This document shows, piece after piece, positions 1-10,798 of a stretch of 64,000 nt of DNA (the stretch's first letter is position 1; every line of letters begins with the position of its first letter). Source of the stretch: Nansenia antarctica (taxonomy: Eukaryota > Chordata > Actinopteri > Argentiniformes > Microstomatidae); NCBI GenBank assembly GCA_963989245.1, contig OZ022341.1, forward strand, positions 53,493,496-53,557,495, read 5' to 3'. The notes beneath the pieces are model-generated. The model searched no databases, had not been told where the DNA came from, and was given only the letters and a program-made list of their open reading frames with translations. The position numbers and the translations under genes were made by a program.

Positions 1-226
1 CAATGGCCATAGCACTGTTCTTTAAATGTCTCCCTGTTGATAACACCAGTTGATAGAATTCACGAGTTACGCAACCATTAGGGAAGTCCGGTTGTAATGG
101 TTTGGTGGGGAACTGGACACCGTCAACATATATTGCCAGATATTCTAGATTATAATTCTTAAAATTGAATGGGTTCTTGCCATAGTCGCCCGTAAAAGAG
201 TCATTATCAACCATCGCTACCACCAC
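1..226 (-). CDS. Capsid fragment, cut by window start
   Basis: First 75 codons of a copy whose C-terminal half lies outside the window. No substitution seen. Confidence 0.6.
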   Translation of the reverse strand, partial: MVVAMVDNDSFTGDYGKNPFNFKNYNLEYLAIYVDGVQFPTKPLQPDFPNGCVTREFYQLVLSTGRHLKNSAMAI

Positions 227-304
227 AGACTATGTTATTGTTTGACTAAAACCCCTTGCTTGACTAAATAAAAATGATTGTAATGATACATGAACTCTGA
301 TAAT

Positions 305-790
305 TTATTTGACCAACATTTTATTGACTTGCACAATCTTACACAATTGTCTGAACATGTTGAACACAACTAAACACATTATGAACACACACACACACGG
401 TTGCAACTTTTTCACAAAACGTGTTACCATTGTGTCATTTTTAAACAGATTAGAAGAATATTTAGATATCAACATATCATAGGTGATGCCTCTACACATG
501 TGATTTAAGAAGTAGATACAGTGTTCACCACATGTGACCGATGTGACATCCTGAACTTGTTTGTCTGATAAATGTATCTCATCACATGACATGTTTAAAA
601 AGTCATAAATCGATTTAGGAAATATTGAATGATTTGGAGCATTTCCAAAACTGTCAAAAAAACACCCAACTCTCTCCAATATATAAACTGCCAGCCAATG
701 CTCTCCAGGCTGGTCAGAGGGGTGTGTGTTAATTATCATAGCACTAGGTCTTATTTGTAGAGGTTGCTGGGGCAGTTTATCACAAGCCAA
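305..790 (-). CDS. Adenain-like protease fragment, type A
   Basis: 161 codons, catalytic residues kept, no substitution seen. Confidence 0.83.
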   Translation of the reverse strand: MACDKLPQQPLQIRPSAMIINTHPSDQPGEHWLAVYILERVGCFFDSFGNAPNHSIFPKSIYDFLNMSCDEIHLSDKQVQDVTSVTCGEHCIYFLNHMCRGITYDMLISKYSSNLFKNDTMVTRFVKKLQPCVCVFIMCLVVFNMFRQLCKIVQVNKMLVK

Positions 791-826
791 AACACCTGGC
801 TGTCAGTTCCACAGTATTCATGATGC

Positions 827-1273
827 TTAATAGTAATCAACTAAAACCTGTCTGCGATGGGACACTTCAATCATACTATCATATACCGCATAAATTATTA
901 GATTGATGGTATTAGGCAGCGGGTTCCTGAAACGTGTCTCCAGGCGTATGTTACCACTCTTGATCAATGATAGATGCTGACTATTATCCTCGTCAGGTGT
1001 CAGATTAAATGCATAAAGAGTGTACCCTCTCAGGAAATCGTTTCGATCAATGGCCATAGCACTGTTCTTTAAATGTCTCCCTGTTGATAACACCAGTTGA
1101 TAGAATTCACGAGTTACGCAACCATTAGGGAAGTCCGGTTGTAATGGTTTGGTGGGGAACTGGACACCGTCAACATATATTGCCAGATATTCTAGATTAT
1201 AATTCTTAAAATTGAATGGGTTCTTGCCATAGTCGCCCGTAAAAGAGTCATTATCAACCATCGCTACCACCAC
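827..1273 (-). CDS. Capsid fragment
   Basis: 148 codons, protein as reference; 1,047 nt to the next copy. Confidence 0.66.
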   Translation of the reverse strand: MVVAMVDNDSFTGDYGKNPFNFKNYNLEYLAIYVDGVQFPTKPLQPDFPNGCVTREFYQLVLSTGRHLKNSAMAIDRNDFLRGYTLYAFNLTPDEDNSQHLSLIKSGNIRLETRFRNPLPNTINLIIYAVYDSMIEVSHRRQVLVDYY

Positions 1274-1351
1274 AGACTATGTTATTGTTTGACTAAAACC
1301 CCTTGCTTGACTAAATAAAAATGATTGTAATGATACATGAACTCTGATAAT

Positions 1352-1837
1352 TTATTTGACCAACATTTTATTGACTTGCACAATCTTACACAATTGTCTG
1401 AACATGTTGAACACAACTAAACACATTATGAACACACACACACACGGTTGCAACTTTTTCACAAAACGTGTTACCATTGTGTCATTTTTAAACAGATTAG
1501 AAGAATATTTAGATATCAACATATCATAGGTGATGCCTCTACACATGTGATTCAAGAAGTAGATACAGTGTTCACCACATGTGACCGATGTGACATCCTG
1601 AACTTGTTTGTCTGATAAATGTATCTCATCACATGACATGTTTAAAAAGTCATAAATCGATTTAGGAAATATTGAATGATTTGGAGCATTTCCAAAACTG
1701 TCAAAAAAACACCCAACTCTCTCCAATATATAAACTGCCAGCCAATGCTCTCCAGGCTGGTCAGAGGGGTGTGTGTTAATTATCATAGCACTAGGTCTTA
1801 TTTGTAGAGGTTGCTGGGGCAGTTTATCACAAGCCAA
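1352..1837 (-). CDS. Adenain-like protease fragment, type A
   Basis: Protein as reference; one silent Leu change near 1553 (TTCAAG for TTTAAG on the plus strand). Confidence 0.83.
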   Translation of the reverse strand: MACDKLPQQPLQIRPSAMIINTHPSDQPGEHWLAVYILERVGCFFDSFGNAPNHSIFPKSIYDFLNMSCDEIHLSDKQVQDVTSVTCGEHCIYFLNHMCRGITYDMLISKYSSNLFKNDTMVTRFVKKLQPCVCVFIMCLVVFNMFRQLCKIVQVNKMLVK

Positions 1838-1873
1838 AACACCTGGCTGTCAGTTCCACAGTATTCATGATGC

Positions 1874-2320
1874 TTAATAGTAATCAACTAAAACCTGTCT
1901 GCGATGGGACACTTCAATCATACTATCATATACCGCATAAATTATTAGATTGATGGTATTAGGCAGCGGGTTCCTGAAACGTGTCTCCAGGCGTATGTTA
2001 CCACTCTTGATCAATGATAGATGCTGACTATTATCCTCGTCAGGTGTCAGATTAAATGCATAAAGAGTGTACCCTCTCAGGAAATCGTTTCGATCAATGG
2101 CCATAGCACTGTTCTTTAAATGTCTCCCTGTTGATAACACCAGTTGATAGAATTCACGAGTTACGCAACCATTAGGGAAGTCCGGTTGTAATGGTTTGGT
2201 GGGGAACTGGACACCGTCAACATATATTGCCAGATATTCTAGATTATAATTCTTAAAATTGAATGGGTTCTTGCCATAGTCGCCCGTAAAAGAGTCATTA
2301 TCAACCATCGCTACCACCAC
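1874..2320 (-). CDS. Capsid fragment
   Basis: Protein as reference; 1,047 nt to the next copy. Confidence 0.66.
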   Translation of the reverse strand: MVVAMVDNDSFTGDYGKNPFNFKNYNLEYLAIYVDGVQFPTKPLQPDFPNGCVTREFYQLVLSTGRHLKNSAMAIDRNDFLRGYTLYAFNLTPDEDNSQHLSLIKSGNIRLETRFRNPLPNTINLIIYAVYDSMIEVSHRRQVLVDYY

Positions 2321-2398
2321 AGACTATGTTATTGTTTGACTAAAACCCCTTGCTTGACTAAATAAAAATGATTGTAATGATACATGAACTCTGATAAT

Positions 2399-2884
2399 TT
2401 ATTTGACCAACATTTTATTGACTTGCACAATCTTACACAATTGTCTGAACATGTTGAACACAACTAAACACATTATGAACACACACACACACGGTTGCAA
2501 CTTTTTCACAAAACGTGTTACCATTGTGTCATTTTTAAACAGATTAGAAGAATATTTAGATATCAACATATCATAGGTGATGCCTCTACACATGTGATTT
2601 AAGAAGTAGATACAGTGTTCACCACATGTGACCGATGTGACATCCTGAACTTGTTTGTCTGATAAATGTATCTCATCACATGACATGTTTAAAAAGTCAT
2701 AAATCGATTTAGGAAATATTGAATGATTTGGAGCATTTCCAAAACTGTCAAAAAAACACCCAACTCTCTCCAATATATAAACTGCCAGCCAATGCTCTCC
2801 AGGCTGGTCAGAGGGGTGTGTGTTAATTATCATAGCACTAGGTCTTATTTGTAGAGGTTGCTGGGGCAGTTTATCACAAGCCAA
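2399..2884 (-). CDS. Adenain-like protease fragment, type A
   Basis: Protein as reference. Its leader carries CCTGTCTG for CCTGGCTG near 2890, shared only with the copy at 5536-6021. Confidence 0.83.
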   Translation of the reverse strand: MACDKLPQQPLQIRPSAMIINTHPSDQPGEHWLAVYILERVGCFFDSFGNAPNHSIFPKSIYDFLNMSCDEIHLSDKQVQDVTSVTCGEHCIYFLNHMCRGITYDMLISKYSSNLFKNDTMVTRFVKKLQPCVCVFIMCLVVFNMFRQLCKIVQVNKMLVK

Positions 2885-2920
2885 AACACCTGTCTGTCAG
2901 TTCCACAGTATTCATGATGC

Positions 2921-3367
2921 TTAATAGTAATCAACTAAAACCTGTCTGCGATGGGACACTTCAATCATACTATCATATACCGCATAAATTATTAGATTGA
3001 TGGTATTAGGCAGCGGGTTCCTGAAACGTGTCTCCAGGCGTATGTTACCACTCTTGATCAATGATAGATGCTGACTATTATCCTCGTCAGGTGTCAGATT
3101 AAATGCATAAAGAGTGTACCCTCTCAGGAAATCGTTTCGATCAATGGCCATAGCACTGTTCTTTAAATGTCTCCCTGTTGATAACACCAGTTGATAGAAT
3201 TCACGAGTTACGCAACCATTAGGGAAGTCCGGTTGTAATGGTTTGGTGGGGAACTGGACACCGTCAACATATATTGCCAGATATTCTAGATTATAATTCT
3301 TAAAATTGAATGGGTTCTTGCCATAGTCGCCCGTAAAAGAGTCATTATCAACCATCGCTACCACCAC
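2921..3367 (-). CDS. Capsid fragment
   Basis: Protein as reference; step shortens to 1,045 nt because the next protease is type B. Confidence 0.66.
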   Translation of the reverse strand: MVVAMVDNDSFTGDYGKNPFNFKNYNLEYLAIYVDGVQFPTKPLQPDFPNGCVTREFYQLVLSTGRHLKNSAMAIDRNDFLRGYTLYAFNLTPDEDNSQHLSLIKSGNIRLETRFRNPLPNTINLIIYAVYDSMIEVSHRRQVLVDYY

Positions 3368-3479
3368 AGACTATGTTATTGTTTGACTAAAACCCCTTGC
3401 TTGACTAAATAAAAATGATTGTAATGATACATGAACTCTGATAATTTATTTGACCAACATTTTATTGACTTGCACAATC

Positions 3480-3929
3480 TTACACAATTGTCTGAACATG
3501 TTGAACACAACTAAACACATTATGAACACACACACACGGTTGCAACTTTTTCACAAAACGTGTTACCATTGTGTCATTTTTAAACAGATTAGAAGAATAT
3601 TTAGATATCAACATATCATAGGTGATGCCTCTACACATGTGATTTAAGAAGTAGATACAGTGTTCACCACATGTGACCGATGTGACATCCTGAACTTGTT
3701 TGTCTGATAAATGTATCTCATCACATGACATGTTTAAAAAGTCATAAATCGATTTAGGAAATATTGAATGATTTGGAGCATTTCCAAAACTGTCAAAAAA
3801 ACACCCAACTCTCTCCAATATATAAACTGCCAGCCAATGCTCTCCAGGCTGGTCAGAGGGGTGTGTGTTAATTATCATAGCACTAGGTCTTATTTGTAGA
3901 GGTTGCTGGGGCAGTTTATCACAAGCCAA
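3480..3929 (-). CDS. Adenain-like protease fragment, type B
   Basis: 149 codons. One AC/GT dinucleotide fewer than type A shifts the tail after CVCV into a different frame ending in QTIV. The upstream detached ATG is lost by a change near 3958. Catalytic residues are kept. Confidence 0.83.
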   Translation of the reverse strand: MACDKLPQQPLQIRPSAMIINTHPSDQPGEHWLAVYILERVGCFFDSFGNAPNHSIFPKSIYDFLNMSCDEIHLSDKQVQDVTSVTCGEHCIYFLNHMCRGITYDMLISKYSSNLFKNDTMVTRFVKKLQPCVCVHNVFSCVQHVQTIV

Positions 3930-3965
3930 AACACCTGGCTGTCAGTTCCACAGTATTGATGATGC

Positions 3966-4412
3966 TTAATAGTAATCAACTAAAACCTGTCTGCGATGGG
4001 ACACTTCAATCATACTATCATATACCGCATAAATTATTAGATTGATGGTATTAGGCAGCGGGTTCCTGAAACGTGTCTCCAGGCGTATGTTACCACTCTT
4101 GATCAATGATAGATGCTGACTATTATCCTCGTCAGGTGTCAGATTAAATGCATAAAGAGTGTACCCTCTCAGGAAATCGTTTCGATCAATGGCCATAGCA
4201 CTGTTCTTTAAATGTCTCCCTGTTGATAACACCAGTTGATAGAATTCACGAGTTACGCAACCATTAGGGAAGTCCGGTTGTAATGGTTTGGTGGGGAACT
4301 GGACACCGTCAACATATATTGCCAGATATTCTAGATTATAATTCTTAAAATTGAATGGGTTCTTGCCATAGTCGCCCGTAAAAGAGTCATTATCAACCAT
4401 CGCTACCACCAC
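3966..4412 (-). CDS. Capsid fragment
   Basis: Protein as reference; 1,045 nt to the next copy. Confidence 0.66.
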   Translation of the reverse strand: MVVAMVDNDSFTGDYGKNPFNFKNYNLEYLAIYVDGVQFPTKPLQPDFPNGCVTREFYQLVLSTGRHLKNSAMAIDRNDFLRGYTLYAFNLTPDEDNSQHLSLIKSGNIRLETRFRNPLPNTINLIIYAVYDSMIEVSHRRQVLVDYY

Positions 4413-4524
4413 AGACTATGTTATTGTTTGACTAAAACCCCTTGCTTGACTAAATAAAAATGATTGTAATGATACATGAACTCTGATAATTTATTTGACC
4501 AACATTTTATTGACTTGCACAATC

Positions 4525-4974
4525 TTACACAATTGTCTGAACATGTTGAACACAACTAAACACATTATGAACACACACACACGGTTGCAACTTTTTCACA
4601 AAACGTGTTACCATTGTGTCATTTTTAAACAGATTAGAAGAATATTTAGATATCAACATATCATAGGTGATGCCTCTACACATGTGATTTAAGAAGTAGA
4701 TACAGTGTTCACCACATGTGACCGATGTGACATCCTGAACTTGTTTGTCTGATAAATGTATCTCATCACATGACATGTTTAAAAAGTCATAAATCGATTT
4801 AGGAAATATTGAATGATTTGGAGCATTTCCAAAACTGTCAAAAAAACACCCAACTCTCTCCAATATATAAACTGCCAGCCAATGCTCTCCAGGCTGGTCA
4901 GAGGGGTGTGTGTTAATTATCATAGCACTAGGTCTTATTTGTAGAGGTTGCTGGGGCAGTTTATCACAAGCCAA
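4525..4974 (-). CDS. Adenain-like protease fragment, type B
   Basis: 149 codons; no substitution seen relative to the other B copies. Confidence 0.83.
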   Translation of the reverse strand: MACDKLPQQPLQIRPSAMIINTHPSDQPGEHWLAVYILERVGCFFDSFGNAPNHSIFPKSIYDFLNMSCDEIHLSDKQVQDVTSVTCGEHCIYFLNHMCRGITYDMLISKYSSNLFKNDTMVTRFVKKLQPCVCVHNVFSCVQHVQTIV

Positions 4975-5010
4975 AACACCTGGCTGTCAGTTCCACAGTA
5001 TTCATGATGC

Positions 5011-5457
5011 TTAATAGTAATCAACTAAAACCTGTCTGCGATGGGACACTTCAATCATACTATCATATACCGCATAAATTATTAGATTGATGGTATTAGG
5101 CAGCGGGTTCCTGAAACGTGTCTCCAGGCGTATGTTACCACTCTTGATCAATGATAGATGCTGACTATTATCCTCGTCAGGTGTCAGATTAAATGCATAA
5201 AGAGTGTACCCTCTCAGGAAATCGTTTCGATCAATGGCCATAGCACTGTTCTTTAAATGTCTCCCTGTTGATAACACCAGTTGATAGAATTCACGAGTTA
5301 CGCAACCATTAGGGAAGTCCGGTTGTAATGGTTTGGTGGGGAACTGGACACCGTCAACATATATTGCCAGATATTCTAGATTATAATTCTTAAAATTGAA
5401 TGGGTTCTTGCCATAGTCGCCCGTAAAAGAGTCATTATCAACCATCGCTACCACCAC
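5011..5457 (-). CDS. Capsid fragment
   Basis: Protein as reference; 1,047 nt to the next copy. Confidence 0.66.
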   Translation of the reverse strand: MVVAMVDNDSFTGDYGKNPFNFKNYNLEYLAIYVDGVQFPTKPLQPDFPNGCVTREFYQLVLSTGRHLKNSAMAIDRNDFLRGYTLYAFNLTPDEDNSQHLSLIKSGNIRLETRFRNPLPNTINLIIYAVYDSMIEVSHRRQVLVDYY

Positions 5458-5535
5458 AGACTATGTTATTGTTTGACTAAAACCCCTTGCTTGACTAAAT
5501 AAAAATGATTGTAATGATACATGAACTCTGATAAT

Positions 5536-6021
5536 TTATTTGACCAACATTTTATTGACTTGCACAATCTTACACAATTGTCTGAACATGTTGAACACAA
5601 CTAAACACATTATGAACACACACACACACGGTTGCAACTTTTTCACAAAACGTGTTACCATTGTGTCATTTTTAAACAGATTAGAAGAATATTTAGATAT
5701 CAACATATCATAGGTGATGCCTCTACACATGTGATTTAAGAAGTAGATACAGTGTTCACCACATGTGACCGATGTGACATCCTGAACTTGTTTGTCTGAT
5801 AAATGTATCTCATCACATGACATGTTTAAAAAGTCATAAATCGATTTAGGAAATATTGAATGATTTGGAGCATTTCCAAAACTGTCAAAAAAACACCCAA
5901 CTCTCTCCAATATATAAACTGCCAGCCAATGCTCTCCAGGCTGGTCAGAGGGGTGTGTGTTAATTATCATAGCACTAGGTCTTATTTGTAGAGGTTGCTG
6001 GGGCAGTTTATCACAAGCCAA
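5536..6021 (-). CDS. Adenain-like protease fragment, type A
   Basis: An isolated type A copy among B copies; its leader has the CCTGTCTG variant also seen next to 2399-2884. Confidence 0.83.
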   Translation of the reverse strand: MACDKLPQQPLQIRPSAMIINTHPSDQPGEHWLAVYILERVGCFFDSFGNAPNHSIFPKSIYDFLNMSCDEIHLSDKQVQDVTSVTCGEHCIYFLNHMCRGITYDMLISKYSSNLFKNDTMVTRFVKKLQPCVCVFIMCLVVFNMFRQLCKIVQVNKMLVK

Positions 6022-6057
6022 AACACCTGTCTGTCAGTTCCACAGTATTCATGATGC

Positions 6058-6504
6058 TTAATAGTAATCAACTAAAACCTGTCTGCGATGGGACACTTCA
6101 ATCATACTATCATATACCGCATAAATTATTAGATTGATGGTATTAGGCAGCGGGTTCCTGAAACGTGTCTCCAGGCGTATGTTACCACTCTTGATCAATG
6201 ATAGATGCTGACTAGTATCCTCGTCAGGTGTCAGATTAAATGCATAAAGAGTGTACCCTCTCAGGAAATCGTTTCGATCAATGGCCATAGCACTGTTCTT
6301 TAAATGTCTCCCTGTTGATAACACCAGTTGATAGAATTCACGAGTTACGCAACCATTAGGGAAGTCCGGTTGTAATGGTTTGGTGGGGAACTGGACACCG
6401 TCAACATATATTGCCAGATATTCTAGATTATAATTCTTAAAATTGAATGGGTTCTTGCCATAGTCGCCCGTAAAAGAGTCATTATCAACCATCGCTACCA
6501 CCAC
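6058..6504 (-). CDS. Capsid fragment, Asn97Thr
   Basis: One substitution, Asn97 to Thr, in the acidic PDED loop. Confidence 0.66.
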   Translation of the reverse strand: MVVAMVDNDSFTGDYGKNPFNFKNYNLEYLAIYVDGVQFPTKPLQPDFPNGCVTREFYQLVLSTGRHLKNSAMAIDRNDFLRGYTLYAFNLTPDEDTSQHLSLIKSGNIRLETRFRNPLPNTINLIIYAVYDSMIEVSHRRQVLVDYY

Positions 6505-6616
6505 AGACTATGTTATTGTTTGACTAAAACCCCTTGCTTGACTAAATAAAAATGATTGTAATGATACATGAACTCTGATAATTTATTTGACCAACATTTT
6601 ATTGACTTGCACAATC

Positions 6617-7066
6617 TTACACAATTGTCTGAACATGTTGAACACAACTAAACACATTATGAACACACACACACGGTTGCAACTTTTTCACAAAACGTGT
6701 TACCATTGTGTCATTTTTAAACAGATTAGAAGAATATTTAGATATCAACATATCATAGGTGATGCCTCTACACATGTGATTTAAGAAGTAGATACAGTGT
6801 TCACCACATGTGACCGATGTGACATCCTGAACTTGTTTGTCTGATAAATGTATCTCATCACATGACATGTTTAAAAAGTCATAAATCGATTTAGGAAATA
6901 TTGAATGATTTGGAGCATTTCCAAAACTGTCAAAAAAACACCCAACTCTCTCCAATATATAAACTGCCAGCCAATGCTCTCCAGGCTGGTCAGAGGGGTG
7001 TGTGTTAATTATCATAGCACTAGGTCTTATTTGTAGAGGTTGCTGGGGCAGTTTATCACAAGCCAA
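6617..7066 (-). CDS. Adenain-like protease fragment, type B
   Basis: 149 codons, catalytic residues kept. Confidence 0.83.
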   Translation of the reverse strand: MACDKLPQQPLQIRPSAMIINTHPSDQPGEHWLAVYILERVGCFFDSFGNAPNHSIFPKSIYDFLNMSCDEIHLSDKQVQDVTSVTCGEHCIYFLNHMCRGITYDMLISKYSSNLFKNDTMVTRFVKKLQPCVCVHNVFSCVQHVQTIV

Positions 7067-7102
7067 AACACCTGGCTGTCAGTTCCACAGTATTCATGAT
7101 GC

Positions 7103-7549
7103 TTAATAGTAATCAACTAAAACCTGTCTGCGATGGGACACTTCAATCATACTATCATATACCGCATAAATTATTAGATTGATGGTATTAGGCAGCGGGT
7201 TCCTGAAACGTGTCTCCAGGCGTATGTTACCACTCTTGATCAATGATAGATGCTGACTATTATCCTCGTCAGGTGTCAGATTAAATGCATAAAGAGTGTA
7301 CCCTCTCAGGAAATCGTTTCGATCAATGGCCATAGCACTGTTCTTTAAATGTCTCCCTGTTGATAACACCAGTTGATAGAATTCACGAGTTACGCAACCA
7401 TTAGGGAAGTCCGGTTGTAATGGTTTGGTGGGGAACTGGACACCGTCAACATATATTGCCAGATATTCTAGATTATAATTCTTAAAATTGAATGGGTTCT
7501 TGCCATAGTCGCCCGTAAAAGAGTCATTATCAACCATCGCTACCACCAC
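7103..7549 (-). CDS. Capsid fragment
   Basis: Protein as reference; 1,045 nt to the next copy. Confidence 0.66.
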   Translation of the reverse strand: MVVAMVDNDSFTGDYGKNPFNFKNYNLEYLAIYVDGVQFPTKPLQPDFPNGCVTREFYQLVLSTGRHLKNSAMAIDRNDFLRGYTLYAFNLTPDEDNSQHLSLIKSGNIRLETRFRNPLPNTINLIIYAVYDSMIEVSHRRQVLVDYY

Positions 7550-7661
7550 AGACTATGTTATTGTTTGACTAAAACCCCTTGCTTGACTAAATAAAAATGA
7601 TTGTAATGATACATGAACTCTGATAATTTATTTGACCAACATTTTATTGACTTGCACAATC

Positions 7662-8111
7662 TTACACAATTGTCTGAACATGTTGAACACAACTAAACAC
7701 ATTATGAACACACACACACGGTTGCAACTTTTTCACAAAACGTGTTACCATTGTGTCATTTTTAAACAGATTAGAAGAATATTTAGATATCAACATATCA
7801 TAGGTGATGCCTCTACACATGTGATTTAAGAAGTAGATACAGTGTTCACCACATGTGACCGATGTGACATCCTGAACTTGTTTGTCTGATAAATGTATCT
7901 CATCACATGACATGTTTAAAAAGTCATAAATCGATTTAGGAAATATTGAATGATTTGGAGCATTTCCAAAACTGTCAAAAAAACACCCAACTCTCTCCAA
8001 TATATAAACTGCCAGCCAATGCTCTCCAGGCTGGTCAGAGGGGTGTGTGTTAATTATCATAGCACTAGGTCTTATTTGTAGAGGTTGCTGGGGCAGTTTA
8101 TCACAAGCCAA
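7662..8111 (-). CDS. Adenain-like protease fragment, type B
   Basis: 149 codons, no substitution seen. Confidence 0.83.
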   Translation of the reverse strand: MACDKLPQQPLQIRPSAMIINTHPSDQPGEHWLAVYILERVGCFFDSFGNAPNHSIFPKSIYDFLNMSCDEIHLSDKQVQDVTSVTCGEHCIYFLNHMCRGITYDMLISKYSSNLFKNDTMVTRFVKKLQPCVCVHNVFSCVQHVQTIV

Positions 8112-8147
8112 AACACCTGGCTGTCAGTTCCACAGTATTCATGATGC

Positions 8148-8594
8148 TTAATAGTAATCAACTAAAACCTGTCTGCGATGGGACACTTCAATCATACTAT
8201 CATATACCGCATAAATTATTAGATTGATGGTATTAGGCAGCGGGTTCCTGAAACGTGTCTCCAGGCGTATGTTACCACTCTTGATCAATGATAGATGCTG
8301 ACTATTATCCTCGTCAGGTGTCAGATTAAATGCATAAAGAGTGTACCCTCTCAGGAAATCGTTTCGATCAATGGCCATAGCACTGTTCTTTAAATGTCTC
8401 CCTGTTGATAACACCAGTTGATAGAATTCACGAGTTACGCAACCATTAGGGAAGTCCGGTTGTAATGGTTTGGTGGGGAACTGGACACCGTCAACATATA
8501 TTGCCAGATATTCTAGATTATAATTCTTAAAATTGAATGGGTTCTTGCCATAGTCGCCCGTAAAAGAGTCATTATCAACCATCGCTACCACCAC
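8148..8594 (-). CDS. Capsid fragment
   Basis: Protein as reference; 1,045 nt to the next copy. Confidence 0.66.
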   Translation of the reverse strand: MVVAMVDNDSFTGDYGKNPFNFKNYNLEYLAIYVDGVQFPTKPLQPDFPNGCVTREFYQLVLSTGRHLKNSAMAIDRNDFLRGYTLYAFNLTPDEDNSQHLSLIKSGNIRLETRFRNPLPNTINLIIYAVYDSMIEVSHRRQVLVDYY

Positions 8595-8706
8595 AGACTA
8601 TGTTATTGTTTGACTAAAACCCCTTGCTTGACTAAATAAAAATGATTGTAATGATACATGAACTCTGATAATTTATTTGACCAACATTTTATTGACTTGC
8701 ACAATC

Positions 8707-9156
8707 TTACACAATTGTCTGAACATGTTGAACACAACTAAACACATTATGAACACACACACACGGTTGCAACTTTTTCACAAAACGTGTTACCATTGTG
8801 TCATTTTTAAACAGATTAGAAGAATATTTAGATATCAACATATCATAGGTGATACCTCTACACATGTGATTTAAGAAGTAGATACAGTGTTCACCACATG
8901 TGACCGATGTGACATCCTGAACTTGTTTGTCTGATAAATGTATCTCATCACATGACATGTTTAAAAAGTCATAAATCGATTTAGGAAATATTGAATGATT
9001 TGGAGCATTTCCAAAACTGTCAAAAAAACACCCAACTCTCTCCAATATATAAACTGCCAGCCAATGCTCTCCAGGCTGGTCAGAGGGGTGTGTGTTAATT
9101 ATCATAGCACTAGGTCTTATTTGTAGAGGTTGCTGGGGCAGTTTATCACAAGCCAA
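8707..9156 (-). CDS. Adenain-like protease fragment, type B
   Basis: One silent Gly change near 8854; protein as the other B copies. Confidence 0.83.
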   Translation of the reverse strand: MACDKLPQQPLQIRPSAMIINTHPSDQPGEHWLAVYILERVGCFFDSFGNAPNHSIFPKSIYDFLNMSCDEIHLSDKQVQDVTSVTCGEHCIYFLNHMCRGITYDMLISKYSSNLFKNDTMVTRFVKKLQPCVCVHNVFSCVQHVQTIV

Positions 9157-9192
9157 AACACCTGGCTGTCAGTTCCACAGTATTCATGATGC

Positions 9193-9639
9193 TTAATAGT
9201 AATCAACTAAAACCTGTCTGCGATGGGACACTTCAATCATACTATCATATACCGCATAAATTATTAGATTGATGGTATTAGGCAGCGGGTTCCTGAAACG
9301 TGTCTCCAGGCGTATGTTACCACTCTTGATCAATGATAGATGCTGACTATTATCCTCGTCAGGTGTCAGATTAAATGCATAAAGAGTGTACCCTCTCAGG
9401 AAATCGTTTCGATCAATGGCCATAGCACTGTTCTTTAAATGTCTCCCTGTTGATAACACCAGTTGATAGAATTCACGAGTTACGCAACCATTAGGGAAGT
9501 CCGGTTGTAATGGTTTGGTGGGGAACTGGACACCGTCAACATATATTGCCAGATATTCTAGATTATAATTCTTAAAATTGAATGGGTTCTTGCCATAGTC
9601 GCCCGTAAAAGAGTCATTATCAACCATCGCTACCACCAC
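9193..9639 (-). CDS. Capsid fragment
   Basis: Protein as reference; 1,047 nt to the next copy. Confidence 0.66.
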   Translation of the reverse strand: MVVAMVDNDSFTGDYGKNPFNFKNYNLEYLAIYVDGVQFPTKPLQPDFPNGCVTREFYQLVLSTGRHLKNSAMAIDRNDFLRGYTLYAFNLTPDEDNSQHLSLIKSGNIRLETRFRNPLPNTINLIIYAVYDSMIEVSHRRQVLVDYY

Positions 9640-9717
9640 AGACTATGTTATTGTTTGACTAAAACCCCTTGCTTGACTAAATAAAAATGATTGTAATGAT
9701 ACATGAACTCTGATAAT

Positions 9718-10203
9718 TTATTTGACCAACATTTTATTGACTTGCACAATCTTACACAATTGTCTGAACATGTTGAACACAACTAAACACATTATGAACA
9801 CACACACACACGGTTGCAACTTTTTCACAAAACGTGTTACCATTGTGTCATTTTTAAACAGATTAGAAGAATATTTAGATATCAACATATCATAGGTGAT
9901 GCCTCTACACATGTGATTTAAGAAGTAGATACAGTGTTCACCACATGTGACCGATGTGACATCCTGAACTTGTTTGTCTGATAAATGTATCTCATCACAT
10001 GACATGTTTAAAAAGTCATAAATCGATTTAGGAAATATTGAATGATTTGGAGCATTTCCAAAACTGTCAAAAAAACACCCAACTCTCTCCAATATATAAA
10101 CTGCCAGCCAATGCTCTCCAGGCTGGTCAGAGGGGTGTGTGTTAATTATCATAGCACTAGGTCTTATTTGTAGAGGTTGCTGGGGCAGTTTATCACAAGC
10201 CAA
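9718..10203 (-). CDS. Adenain-like protease fragment, type A
   Basis: Type A copy flanked by B copies on both sides. Confidence 0.83.
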   Translation of the reverse strand: MACDKLPQQPLQIRPSAMIINTHPSDQPGEHWLAVYILERVGCFFDSFGNAPNHSIFPKSIYDFLNMSCDEIHLSDKQVQDVTSVTCGEHCIYFLNHMCRGITYDMLISKYSSNLFKNDTMVTRFVKKLQPCVCVFIMCLVVFNMFRQLCKIVQVNKMLVK

Positions 10204-10239
10204 AACACCTGGCTGTCAGTTCCACAGTATTCATGATGC

Positions 10240-10686
10240 TTAATAGTAATCAACTAAAACCTGTCTGCGATGGGACACTTCAATCATACTATCATATACC
10301 GCATAAATTATTAGATTGATGGTATTAGGCAGCGGGTTCCTGAAACGTGTCTCCAGGCGTATGTTACCACTCTTGATCAATGATAGATGCTGACTATTAT
10401 CCTCGTCAGGTGTCAGATTAAATGCATAAAGAGTGTACCCTCTCAGGAAATCGTTTCGATCAATGGCCATAGCACTGTTCTTTAAATGTCTCCCTGTTGA
10501 TAACACCAGTTGATAGAATTCACGAGTTACGCAACCATTAGGGAAGTCCGGTTGTAATGGTTTGGTGGGGAACTGGACACCGTCAACATATATTGCCAGA
10601 TATTCTAGATTATAATTCTTAAAATTGAATGGGTTCTTGCCATAGTCGCCCGTAAAAGAGTCATTATCAACCATCGCTACCACCAC
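10240..10686 (-). CDS. Capsid fragment
   Basis: Protein as reference; 1,045 nt to the split copy. Confidence 0.66.
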   Translation of the reverse strand: MVVAMVDNDSFTGDYGKNPFNFKNYNLEYLAIYVDGVQFPTKPLQPDFPNGCVTREFYQLVLSTGRHLKNSAMAIDRNDFLRGYTLYAFNLTPDEDNSQHLSLIKSGNIRLETRFRNPLPNTINLIIYAVYDSMIEVSHRRQVLVDYY

Positions 10687-10798
10687 AGACTATGTTATTG
10701 TTTGACTAAAACCCCTTGCTTGACTAAATAAAAATGATTGTAATGATACATGAACTCTGATAATTTATTTGACCAACATTTTATTGACTTGCACAATC

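Noticed and set aside
368..400. AC-rich run as a stand-alone microsatellite feature
   Set aside because: It is part of the protease coding sequence in each unit and is treated there as the cause of the A/B frame types.
3450..3647. Recurring 60-65-codon frame antisense to the protease C-terminus (both arms)
   Set aside because: It is the complement of the protease coding strand. It exists only in B, C and similar frame types and has no recognisable domain, so it is a shadow frame.
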